From contig DATNNN010000047.1 in the NCBI GenBank assembly GCA_035601815.1, forward strand, positions 1 to 22,293: 22,293 bases of DNA, given 5' to 3'. Positions 1 through 8,005 of the stretch are shown here, piece after piece. Both the position numbers and the translations under genes were made by a program. The stretch is from DATNNN01 sp035601815. Its GTDB lineage: Bacteria; Pseudomonadota; Alphaproteobacteria; Rhizobiales; Xanthobacteraceae. Under the pieces are notes generated by a model, which had not been told where the DNA came from, searched no databases, and was given only the letters and a program-made list of their open reading frames with translations. How positions within the stretch are numbered: position 1 is the stretch's first letter; each line of letters opens with the position of its first letter.

Positions 1-229
1 TCCGCTGTTCTTCGGCCTCTTGGTCGCGCTCAACATCCAGACTTCGTTCCTGTCGCCGCCGGTCGCCATGGCGCCGTTCTATCTGAAGGGCGTGGCGCCG
101 GCCTGGGTCAACATCAACGACATCTTCCGCGGCGTCATGCCGTACATGATCATCGTCATCGTCTCGATGATCATGCTCTACACGTTCCCGCAGATCGGCC
201 TGTGGCTGCCGAACACTCTTTACCGCTAG
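1..229 (+). CDS. TRAP transporter large permease, C-terminal end (partial)
   Basis: This is the last 75 or so codons of a gene that begins outside the window; the reading frame is open from base 2. The end resembles the DctM large subunit of tripartite ATP-independent periplasmic transporters: a stretch like LNIQTSFLSPPVAMAPFYLKG, then a short loop with NINDIFRGVMPYM, then a final hydrophobic helix (roughly IIVIVSMIMLYTF) ending in LPNTLYR. In this family the subunit is a many-helix inner-membrane protein that imports organic acids or similar solutes with a periplasmic binding protein and a small permease. Those partners would lie upstream, outside the window, so the substrate cannot be told. 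The stop is TAG at 227-229, and a small membrane gene follows after 10 bases, probably in the same operon. Confidence 0.85.
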   Translation, partial: PLFFGLLVALNIQTSFLSPPVAMAPFYLKGVAPAWVNINDIFRGVMPYMIIVIVSMIMLYTFPQIGLWLPNTLYR

Positions 230-239
230 AGGAAGCGCG

Positions 240-440
240 ATGATTTTGCTGTCGAGCGGGATTGTTGTGATGGCGGTGACCGCCATCGTGTTCTGGGCGT
301 CCCTGCCGCGCGGCGGCGAGCTCCATCGGTTCGTTGACACCGAGTACGAGCCCTATATCGGCGTCGCGTTCACCTCCGCCATCGCCCTCGGGCTCACCAT
401 GGTCCTGGCTGGCGCAATCAACCTCCTGGGCACGAGCTGA
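240..440 (+). CDS. Small two-helix membrane protein of unknown function
   Basis: Sixty-six residues starting at ATG 240, with a good ribosome site (AGAGGAAG) about 6 bases upstream. Two hydrophobic segments, about residues 1-19 and 40-62, are joined by a charged loop with the acidic stretch DTEYEPYIG, so it is probably a small inner-membrane hairpin protein. It sits 10 bases after the TRAP permease and its TGA is 1 base before the amidase GTG, so all three are likely co-transcribed and translationally coupled. It is too short to be the usual four-helix TRAP small permease (DctQ). I do not recognise a family. The strong ribosome site and packing make it a real gene. An accessory role in the transporter is only inferred from position. 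Confidence 0.72.
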   Translation: MILLSSGIVVMAVTAIVFWASLPRGGELHRFVDTEYEPYIGVAFTSAIALGLTMVLAGAINLLGTS

Positions 441-441
441 G

Positions 442-1776
442 GTGCGGGCCGGTCGCGACCTCGCCCCGCTCTCCGCAACGGAGACCGTCGGCAAGATCGC
501 GGGCGGCGAGCTTTCCTCCGAACAAGCCGTCACCGCGTGCCTCGAGCGCATCGCCGCGCGCGACCCGGAAATCCGCGCCTTCGTCCATCTGGACCCGGAG
601 CACGCCCTTGCCCAGGCGCGCGCCTGCGACGACGAGCGCCGTCGCGGCCGGCCGCTCGGCCCTTTGCACGGCGTTCCCGTGGCGATCAAGGACATCTTCG
701 ACACCGCTGACTTCCCGACGGAAAATGGCTCGCCGCTGTTCGCCGGGCGCAAGCCGGAGCGCGATGCGACCGTAGTGGCGAAGCTGCGTGCCGCCGGCGC
801 GGTCATCCTCGGCAAGACCGTCACCACCGAGTGCGCGTTCTATCATCCCGGCCCGACGCGCAATCCGCATGACCTCTCGCGCACCCCGGGCGGATCGTCA
901 TCGGGATCGGCTGCCGCGGTAACAGCGGGCATGGCGCCGGTTGGGCTTGGTAGCCAGACCAACGGGTCGGTGATCCGGCCCGCGGCGTTCTGCGGCGTGA
1001 TCGGGTTCAAGCCGAGCCATGGGCTGGTCTCGCGCGCGGGCGCGCTCGCGCTCTCACGCCGCCTCGATCATGTGGGCGTATTCGCGCGCACGCTCGCCGA
1101 TGCGGCACTCGTTATTGATGTGCTGGCCGGTCCCGACCTCGCCGATCCCGATACCCGCGAGGCGCCTCAGCCCGGCTTAGGCGCGGCACTCCGCGGGCCG
1201 GCAGCCAGGCCCCGCATCGCCTTCGTGCGCACGCCGATCTGGGAGAAGGCTGATCCGGCCGCGCGCATCGCCTTCGAGGCGTTCGCCGACCGGCTCGACC
1301 TCGAGGCACTGGACCTGCCGGCGCATTTCGCCCGCGCTTGGGACGCCCTTCGCATGATCATGTCCGCCGACATGGCGCGCAATCTCGGGCCTGCCGTGGA
1401 GCGCGGCGGCGAAGGCAAGGTCAGCAAGGTGCTGGGCGATTTCCTCGCGGAGGGCAACGCGGTGTCTCCGGCCCGCTATGAAGAGGCGGTCGCCGAGGCC
1501 GGCCTCTGTCGCAGCGATCTCGCGAGAGCGCTGACGGGGTTCGACGCGTTGCTGACGCCGGCGACCGTGGGTGTCGCGCCGCCGATCGCCACCACCGGCG
1601 ATCCGGCATTCTGCTCCCTGTGGACGCTCGCCGGGGTGCCCGCCGTTTCGCTGCCGATTCTGCCGGGAGAGGGCGGGCTTCCGCTCGGCGTCCAGCTCGT
1701 GGCGGCCCACGGCGAGGACGCGCGCCTCCTGCGTGCCGCCCAATGGCTGCTGGGCGCTACTTCAAGTACTCGTTGA
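442..1776 (+). CDS. Amidase, amidase-signature family
   Basis: A 444-residue amidase-signature hydrolase, which cleaves amide bonds with a Ser-cisSer-Lys triad. All three residues are visible: Lys83 in PVAIKDIFDTA, cis-Ser152 in PGGSSSGSAAAV, and nucleophile Ser176 in QTNGSVIRPAA. The length fits the family. I chose GTG 442 because the family's N-terminal helix (LSATETVGKIAGGELSSEQAV) begins a few residues later. The frame is open back to an ATG at 334, but that start would overlap the upstream membrane gene by more than 100 bases. The GTG lies 1 base after the upstream stop. There is no GatB or GatC nearby and the protein is shorter than a typical GatA, so a catabolic amidase is more likely than the tRNA-dependent amidotransferase. 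A solute taken up by the preceding TRAP system could be its substrate (inference). The last 20 bases overlap the convergent dienelactone hydrolase gene. Confidence 0.9.
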   Translation: MRAGRDLAPLSATETVGKIAGGELSSEQAVTACLERIAARDPEIRAFVHLDPEHALAQARACDDERRRGRPLGPLHGVPVAIKDIFDTADFPTENGSPLFAGRKPERDATVVAKLRAAGAVILGKTVTTECAFYHPGPTRNPHDLSRTPGGSSSGSAAAVTAGMAPVGLGSQTNGSVIRPAAFCGVIGFKPSHGLVSRAGALALSRRLDHVGVFARTLADAALVIDVLAGPDLADPDTREAPQPGLGAALRGPAARPRIAFVRTPIWEKADPAARIAFEAFADRLDLEALDLPAHFARAWDALRMIMSADMARNLGPAVERGGEGKVSKVLGDFLAEGNAVSPARYEEAVAEAGLCRSDLARALTGFDALLTPATVGVAPPIATTGDPAFCSLWTLAGVPAVSLPILPGEGGLPLGVQLVAAHGEDARLLRAAQWLLGATSSTR

Positions 1777-2617
1777 GGAACGCGACGGTCCGGTTCCAGG
1801 CGAGCTCCGCCGCCTTCTTGTCGTGGCGCGCCGGGCTGGTGTCGTTGGCGAAGGAATGGTGCGCGCCTGGGTACATGTAGATCTTGTACCGCTTGCCTGC
1901 CGTCTTGAGCACAGCCTTATAGGCGGCGATGCCGGCGTTGATGCGTGGGTCGAGCTCGGCGTAGTGCAGCAGAAGCCGCGCGCGAATGTGGCCGACCTTC
2001 TCGCCCGCGATCTGGTCGCCGTAGTAGGCGACGCCCGCCTTGAGGTCGCGGCTCGCCGTCGCAAGCTCGTCCACCATGCCGCCGCCCCAGCAGAATCCGA
2101 CCGCGCCGACGTTACTGTTCGATTCGCGGTGAAAGCTGAGGAACGGCACTGCCGCCACCAGTCGCTTGATCGCGACGCCGTGGTCGAGCTTGGCGATCAT
2201 GGCGCGTGCCGCGTCCTCGTCGGCGGGCGTGCCGCCCTCCGGCGACAAAAGGTCGACGGCGTAGGCGAGGAAGCCTTCGACCGCGAGGCGCCGCGCAACA
2301 TCCTGGACGAACGGGTTTAGGCCCCGGTTCTCGTGGATGACGATCACCGCCGGTCGTTGCTGTCGCGGCTCCCTGAGGCGGGCGAGATATCCGGAAACCT
2401 TGCCGACCGGCGTGTCGTAGGAAACGCTGTCGATCGCGAGCCGCGGATCGTCGGGTGCGACCTGCGCCGCCGCCGTGTAATTGTTTTCGATCAGCGGCAG
2501 AAGCGCCATGGCGGCGGCGGTTGAACCGGCCAGCGTCGCCAGCCGATCGAGAAAGGCGCGGCGGCTTATGCCGCCGTGGGTGTAGCTGTCGAAAAGCTGA
2601 ATGATGCGCGGGTCCAC
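1757..2617 (-). CDS. Dienelactone hydrolase family protein with Tat-type signal
   Basis: A 286-residue alpha/beta hydrolase of the dienelactone hydrolase family. The triad is Cys176 (GFCWGGG), Asp223 (ELDPRIN) and His254 (GAHHSFAND); Glu96 in HENRGL matches the family's conserved Glu that orients the Cys. The classical enzyme opens dienelactone to maleylacetate in chloroaromatic breakdown, but the true substrate of this branch is unknown. The N-terminus, DPRIIQLFDSYTHGG, leads into SRRAFLDRL with twin Arg19-Arg20 and then a small-residue hydrophobic run, as in Tat-exported members. The start is GTG at 2615-2617 and gives the N-terminus I expect for this subfamily, though no strong ribosome site is visible. 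It follows the Tat-signal beta-helix gene by 48 bases on the same strand, so the two may be one operon. Its 3' end overlaps the convergent amidase. Confidence 0.9.
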   Translation of the reverse strand: MDPRIIQLFDSYTHGGISRRAFLDRLATLAGSTAAAMALLPLIENNYTAAAQVAPDDPRLAIDSVSYDTPVGKVSGYLARLREPRQQRPAVIVIHENRGLNPFVQDVARRLAVEGFLAYAVDLLSPEGGTPADEDAARAMIAKLDHGVAIKRLVAAVPFLSFHRESNSNVGAVGFCWGGGMVDELATASRDLKAGVAYYGDQIAGEKVGHIRARLLLHYAELDPRINAGIAAYKAVLKTAGKRYKIYMYPGAHHSFANDTSPARHDKKAAELAWNRTVAFLNEYLK

Positions 2618-2665
2618 GGCGCGCAGAAAAGCACGTGCGGCCGCAGGCGCGCAATCACAAGGGCG

Positions 2666-4018
2666 TCAGCGCACCCGGTTGCCCGAAATCGTGAGCTGGG
2701 CGTAGCGCGGGTTGTTTTCAACGGACAGATCCCCGGTCACCGGCTTCAGCCCGTCCATGCCCACGATCGCGCCCGCCGATGCGCCCGCGATCAGATTGTC
2801 GGCGACAAGCGCCGAGCCCGCGCCCGGCGAAACCGAGACGGCGATGCCGATCGGCGAGGCGCGCACCACGTTGCCGGTCACGCTCACGTCGCGCAGGTAC
2901 TGCTTCCAGCCGAGCCAGATGCCGGCGACCGGCGCGCCCTCGACCACGTTGCCGGTGACCGCAGTATCGGCCTCGACCGCGATGCCGACGCCACGCGCCT
3001 CGCTGTCGATCTTGCGATCGCCGCGGGTGAACAGGTTGCGCACCAGGTTGCCCTGGCAGACGGCGAGCCGGCCGCCCTCGTTGAAGTTGGTGATCGACAC
3101 GCCGAGGGCTGCGCCATCGACGGTATTGTTGGCGATGATCGCGCCCTCGAAGCCGAATTCGGCGTAAAGCGCCACCTCGCCGAGCTTGCTCGTGGAATTG
3201 CCGCGGATGTGCAGGTTGGAGGCGGCGTTGCCGCGCACCGCGGAGAATGCGCAATTCGAGATGCGATTGTCGGAGACGGTGACGTTGCCGGCGCGGAACA
3301 CATTGATGCCGTTTCCGTTTTGACCGGAGCCGCCGTCGCGGGCGCTGATGTTGTCGATGCGATTGCCGCTGACGAGCGTGCCGTCGTCGCCTGGGCTGGA
3401 GCGCCAGACCTGGATGCCGTTGTTGCCGGCGTTCTTCACCGTATTGCCGACGATAGCGAGGCCGCGGGCGTCGAGCGAGAAGATCGCGGCCTTTGTCGCT
3501 TCGATGACACTCGTGCGCGATACCTCGCCGTCCACGGCTTCAAGCCAGATGCCCGAGCCGCCGCTCGCGTGCACCATGCAGTCGACGATGCGCAGCCCGC
3601 GCGCCTGGCGGATGGTGACGAGACCGCGCCGCTCCGGCAGCGGCCGCATGGCGCCGTCGAACACCAGGCCCGAGAGCGTGATGCCGTCGGCGCCGGAAGC
3701 GGCGACGATCGAGGCGCCGTAGGTGAGGGAGAGGCAGCTGGCGCCGCGCACGCCGTAGAGCTGGGCGCCCGCGGGCAGGATCACGTCGGCGACCTGATAA
3801 ACCCCGGGGGCGAGATAAAGCGGCACCCGCGTGCTGGACGCGGTTTCTAGCGCCCGCTGCAAAGCGAGGGTCTGGTCTTCGGACGTGTTAGGGCGCACCC
3901 CGAAATGGGCGGCATCCAGGCCGAAATTGCCGAGCGGCATGGGCTGGGCCAGCGCCGGCGTGCCGGCGAGCGGGCTTGCGATGCCAATTCCGAGAAGCGT
4001 GCGGCGGTCGAGACTCAC
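2666..4018 (-). CDS. Tat-signal right-handed beta-helix repeat protein
   Basis: A 450-residue exported protein. It begins with a twin-arginine signal, DRRTLLGIGIASPLAG with Arg5-Arg6, and a probable cleavage site after ALA near residue 24. The mature part opens with the DAAHFGVRPNTSEDQTLALQ type stretch found in pectate-lyase-like parallel beta-helix proteins. It then carries many 20-25 residue turns built on motifs such as ISGNRV, VTGNVV and ADNLIAG, typical of PbH1 repeats. This agrees with the twin-arginine repeat family described from Rhizobiales (TIGR03808, recalled and not searched). No enzymatic function is established, and pectate-lyase catalytic residues are not obvious. The start is GTG 4016-4018 with GGAG six bases upstream. 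It lies 152 bases after meaB and just before the Tat-signal hydrolase. A periplasmic polysaccharide-binding or modifying role is inference. Confidence 0.87.
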   Translation of the reverse strand: MSLDRRTLLGIGIASPLAGTPALAQPMPLGNFGLDAAHFGVRPNTSEDQTLALQRALETASSTRVPLYLAPGVYQVADVILPAGAQLYGVRGASCLSLTYGASIVAASGADGITLSGLVFDGAMRPLPERRGLVTIRQARGLRIVDCMVHASGGSGIWLEAVDGEVSRTSVIEATKAAIFSLDARGLAIVGNTVKNAGNNGIQVWRSSPGDDGTLVSGNRIDNISARDGGSGQNGNGINVFRAGNVTVSDNRISNCAFSAVRGNAASNLHIRGNSTSKLGEVALYAEFGFEGAIIANNTVDGAALGVSITNFNEGGRLAVCQGNLVRNLFTRGDRKIDSEARGVGIAVEADTAVTGNVVEGAPVAGIWLGWKQYLRDVSVTGNVVRASPIGIAVSVSPGAGSALVADNLIAGASAGAIVGMDGLKPVTGDLSVENNPRYAQLTISGNRVR

Positions 4019-4170
4019 GGCGGACTCCTACCCCTGGTTTCGGGGCAGACGATCCAAGTCCCGTGCCGCGCTTTCGTCCCGCAGCGGGACGCGGCCGGCC
4101 GCGACCCAACGAAGATCGCGGTCTAGGCAGAGAGGCGGGCCCGAGGCCTGTACGGAAAAGGGACGGCTGG

Positions 4171-5007
<837 letters not shown>

Positions 5008-5084
5008 GCCACGGGTTTACACGAATATGCCTCTAGACGGAACGATGCATGAACCTGATTGCCGTTCGTATGCAGGGCGGCCAC

Positions 5085-5681
5085 TCAATTCGGGCGTCCC
5101 GCCTCGCTCGCCCTGGCCACCTCGTTGAGACGGCCGGTTTTGACATCGTAAATGAAGCCAAAGATCGGGATGTGGCGAGGCACCAACGGATGATTGCGAA
5201 TGCGGCGCACGTCGTCAGCCACGCTTTTTTCCGCATTGGCGATCGTGTGCCAATGCACGAAATGGCCGGCGACCGAGCCTCCACCGTGCTTGGGATTCGA
5301 CCAGGATTTACCGTCAAATTCGGCAGTTTCCAGATTGTCTTCGAGGAGGTCGCCTATCACCTGATCCGAGAACAGCTCCATGCCGCAGTTGGTGTGGTGA
5401 ATCACGAACCATTCGTTGGTGCCGAGCAGCTTGTGGGAGATCACGAGGGAGCGGATAGCATCGTCGCTTGCCCGGCCGCCGGCGTTGCGGATCACGTGCG
5501 CGTCGCCTTCGGCAAGGCCGGCGTATTTCGCGGGATCGAGCCGCGCGTCCATGCAGGTGAGGATCGCGAAGTGCCGCGCGGGCGGGAGTGGGAGCTTGCC
5601 CTTGTCGCCGAACGTTTCAGAGTAGCGTGTGTTGGAGGAGAGCACGGCGTCGTACGTTTTCGTCCGAGATTTGCCTGACAT
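5085..5681 (-). CDS. Beta-class carbonic anhydrase
   Basis: A 198-residue beta-carbonic anhydrase that interconverts CO2 and bicarbonate with a zinc ion. The zinc ligands are Cys43 (TCMDAR), His96 and Cys99 (HHTNCGM), and the Asp45-Arg47 dyad is present. The length fits the family's short bacterial branch. I chose ATG 5681 because GAGGG lies about 8 bases upstream. A TTG nine codons further out (5708) is possible but would put that ribosome site inside the gene. It sits between mutB and meaB on the same strand. Bicarbonate is a substrate of propionyl-CoA carboxylase, one step before the mutase, so a metabolic link is plausible but inferred. Three hand-counted lines give about 57% GC, against about 70% in a line of mutB, and the region just upstream is extremely AT-rich. 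Both hint at separate origin and its own promoter. Confidence 0.93.
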   Translation of the reverse strand: MSGKSRTKTYDAVLSSNTRYSETFGDKGKLPLPPARHFAILTCMDARLDPAKYAGLAEGDAHVIRNAGGRASDDAIRSLVISHKLLGTNEWFVIHHTNCGMELFSDQVIGDLLEDNLETAEFDGKSWSNPKHGGGSVAGHFVHWHTIANAEKSVADDVRRIRNHPLVPRHIPIFGFIYDVKTGRLNEVARASEAGRPN

Positions 5682-5844
5682 GGAAAACACCCTCGAATGA
5701 TTGGACAATGCAATTGCACCGCTATTTTATGTAATAGTCAAGAGATATACTTAGAAAATTAGATTATATTATATAATAACAATAAACTAATGTATATATG
5801 AGTCAAGAAGAAAGCAACTGCAGAATAAATAGGATCGAAAGGGA
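5682..5844 (-). promoter_or_regulatory. AT-rich spacer between mutB and carbonic anhydrase, probable promoter
   Basis: This 163-base gap holds a strongly AT-rich block: bases 5721-5820 contain only 22 G or C. It contains a perfect 12-base palindrome of A and T at 5767-5778. Read on the minus strand, it has two TTGACT hexamers, complementary to 5736-5741 and 5801-5806, each a fair -35 element. No convincing -10 is placed 17 bases after either; for the farther one the best is TATTGT at 16. AT-rich DNA could act as an UP element, a nucleoid-protein site or an easily melted promoter for the carbonic anhydrase. GAGGG ahead of ATG 5681 is the ribosome site. No ORF or known RNA is seen. The promoter role is inference from composition and position. 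Confidence 0.4.
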
Positions 5845-8004
5845 TTATTCGGCCGCGGCGCGAGCGTGACCAAGACGGCTCGATAGCTTGCGCACTAGTT
5901 CCTCTGCCGCCTCGGCGATCACCGTGCCCGGCGGAAAGATCGCCTCGGCGCCCGCCTTCTTGAGCGCGTCGTAGTCCTGCGGCGGCACCACGCCGCCCAC
6001 CACGATCATGATGTCCTCGCGGCCTTCCTTAGTGAGCGCGCGCTTGATCTCGGGCACAAGCGTGAGGTGCGCCGCGGCGAGCGACGATACGCCGACGATG
6101 TGCACGTCGTTGTCCACCGCCTGGCGCGCCGCTTCGGCGGGCGTGGCGAACAGCGGACCGATGTCTACGTCGAAGCCAAGATCGGCGAACGCCGACGCGA
6201 TCACCTTTTGGCCGCGGTCGTGGCCGTCCTGGCCGACCTTGGCGACGAGGATGCGCGGGCGGCGGCCTTCCTCGGCCTCGAACGCCTCGGCAAGACGCTG
6301 CACGCGCGCGACCGCATCGGCCATGGCGCCCGCCTCCTTGCGGTAGACCCCTGATATAGCACGGGTTTCGGCGCGGTGCCGACCCCATACCTTCTCCAGC
6401 GCGCCGGAGATTTCGCCGACGCTGGCTTTGGCGCGTGCCGCGTCGATAGCGAGCGCCAACAGATTTCCGTTGCCGCCGGCGGCGGTACGCGTGAGTGCGG
6501 CGAGCGCATCCGCCACCGCCTTGGCATCGCGCTCGGCGCGCAGCTCCTTGAGCTTCTTGATCTGAAGGGCGCGCACCGAGGAGTTATCGACCTTGAGAAT
6601 TTCGATCTCCGCCTCGCGCTCGGGCTTGTAGCGGTTGACGCCCACGATGGTCTGCGCGCCGGCATCGATGCGCGCCTGGGTTTTCGCCGCCGCTTCCTCG
6701 ATGCGGAGCTTCGGGATGCCCGCCTCAATCGCCTTCGCCATGCCGCCAAGGCCCTCCACCTCCTCGATGTGCGCCCACGCCTTGGTGGCAAGCTTGTAGG
6801 TGAGGCGTTCCATGTAGAACGATCCGCCCCACGGGTCGATCAGACGCGTGGTGCCGCTCTCCTGCTGCAAGAAGAGCTGGGTGTTGCGGGCGATGCGGGC
6901 GGAGAAGTCCGACGGCAACGCCAGCGCCTCGTCGAAGGCGTTGGTGTGGAGCGATTGGGTATGGCCCTGGGTCGCGGCCATGGCCTCGATTGCGGTGCGG
7001 ATCACGTTGTTGAACACGTCCTGGGCGGTGAGCGACCAGCCGGATGTCTGGCAGTGGGTGCGCAGCGACAGCGAGCGCGCATCTTTGGGATCGAACGGCT
7101 GCATGAGCTTCGCCCACAAGAGCCGCGCGGCGCGGAGCTTCGCCACCTCCATGAAGAAGTTCATTCCGATCGCCCAGAAGAAGGAGATTCGCGGCGCGAA
7201 GCGATCGATGTCGAGGCCCGCTTTCAGCCCGGCGCGCACGTACTCGACGCCGTCGGCGAGCGTGTAGGCGAGCTCGAGGTCGGCGGTCGCGCCCGCCTCC
7301 TGCATGTGATAGCCGGACACCGAGATCGAGTTGAACTTCGGCATCTTCGCCGCGGTGAAGGCGAAGATGTCCGATACGATCCGCATCGAGGGCTCGGGCG
7401 GATAGATATACGTGTTGCGGACCATGAACTCCTTGAGGATGTCGTTCTGGATCGTGCCCGCGAGCTCCTCGGGCGCGACGCCTTGTTCCTCGCCGGCGAC
7501 GATGTAGAGCGCGAGCACCGGCAGCACGGCGCCGTTCATGGTCATCGACACCGAGGTCTGGTCGAGCGGGATGCCCGAGAACAGCGTTCGCATGTCGTAG
7601 ATCGAGTCGATGGCGACGCCAGCCATGCCCACGTCGCCGGAGACGCGCGCGTGGTCGGAGTCGTAGCCGCGGTGGGTGGCGAGGTCGAAGGCGACCGAAA
7701 GGCCCTTTTGCCCGCCGGCGAGGTTGCGCCGGTAAAAGGCGTTGGAATCTTCGGCGGTGGAGAACCCGGCGTATTGCCGGATGGTCCACGGCTGGGTCAC
7801 GTACATGGTCGGATACGGCCCGCGCAGATAGGGCGCGATGCCGGGCCACGTATTCAGAAAATCGAGGCCGGCGAGATCGGCCTCGCCATAAGTCGGCTTG
7901 ACCCCGATGTCCTCGGGCGTCAGCCAATCGCCGCCGCCGGTCCGCGCCGCACTCGGTGCGGGCGCGTGCCAATCCAGTTTCGTGAAATCGGGCAGGCGGG
8001 TCAT
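5845..8004 (-). CDS. mutB: Methylmalonyl-CoA mutase, large (catalytic) subunit
   Basis: A 719-residue B12-dependent mutase that interconverts (R)-methylmalonyl-CoA and succinyl-CoA in propionate and odd-chain or branched amino acid metabolism. The N-terminal half is the substrate barrel, with the family stretches TMYVTQPWTIRQYAGFSTA and FDLATHRGYDSDH. The last 138 residues are the cobalamin-binding domain with DGHDRG at 593-598 (His595 as lower cobalt ligand), Ser641-Leu642 and the GG at the end of IMIVVGG. I chose ATG 8004 because it is one base after the mutA TGA and starts MTRLPDF. The frame is open 14 codons further, but that would overlap mutA. Stop TAA is at 5845-5847. mutA-mutB order and near-zero spacing indicate a translationally coupled heterodimer. 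meaB lies downstream, beyond the carbonic anhydrase gene. Confidence 0.97.
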   Translation of the reverse strand: MTRLPDFTKLDWHAPAPSAARTGGGDWLTPEDIGVKPTYGEADLAGLDFLNTWPGIAPYLRGPYPTMYVTQPWTIRQYAGFSTAEDSNAFYRRNLAGGQKGLSVAFDLATHRGYDSDHARVSGDVGMAGVAIDSIYDMRTLFSGIPLDQTSVSMTMNGAVLPVLALYIVAGEEQGVAPEELAGTIQNDILKEFMVRNTYIYPPEPSMRIVSDIFAFTAAKMPKFNSISVSGYHMQEAGATADLELAYTLADGVEYVRAGLKAGLDIDRFAPRISFFWAIGMNFFMEVAKLRAARLLWAKLMQPFDPKDARSLSLRTHCQTSGWSLTAQDVFNNVIRTAIEAMAATQGHTQSLHTNAFDEALALPSDFSARIARNTQLFLQQESGTTRLIDPWGGSFYMERLTYKLATKAWAHIEEVEGLGGMAKAIEAGIPKLRIEEAAAKTQARIDAGAQTIVGVNRYKPEREAEIEILKVDNSSVRALQIKKLKELRAERDAKAVADALAALTRTAAGGNGNLLALAIDAARAKASVGEISGALEKVWGRHRAETRAISGVYRKEAGAMADAVARVQRLAEAFEAEEGRRPRILVAKVGQDGHDRGQKVIASAFADLGFDVDIGPLFATPAEAARQAVDNDVHIVGVSSLAAAHLTLVPEIKRALTKEGREDIMIVVGGVVPPQDYDALKKAGAEAIFPPGTVIAEAAEELVRKLSSRLGHARAAAE

Positions 8005-8005
8005 C

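Noticed and set aside
334..441. Upstream ATG 334 as the amidase start
   Set aside because: It lies inside the small membrane gene in another frame and adds a Ser/Pro-rich leader. GTG 442 fits the family N-terminus and spacing.
2576..3850. A 424-codon plus-strand open frame antisense to the beta-helix gene
   Set aside because: No recognisable protein features; it mirrors the repeat gene on the opposite strand.
4076..4102. Tandem palindromes GTCCCGC-A-GCGGGAC and GCGGCCGGCCGC after meaB as a terminator
   Set aside because: No T-run follows on the minus strand and GC-rich palindromes are common at this base composition, so a terminator is not supported.
4100..4170. Frameshift explaining the short MeaB
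   Set aside because: Both alternative frames downstream of the TAA are Pro/Arg/Gly-rich and do not resemble the helical arm of MeaB, so no frameshift was annotated.
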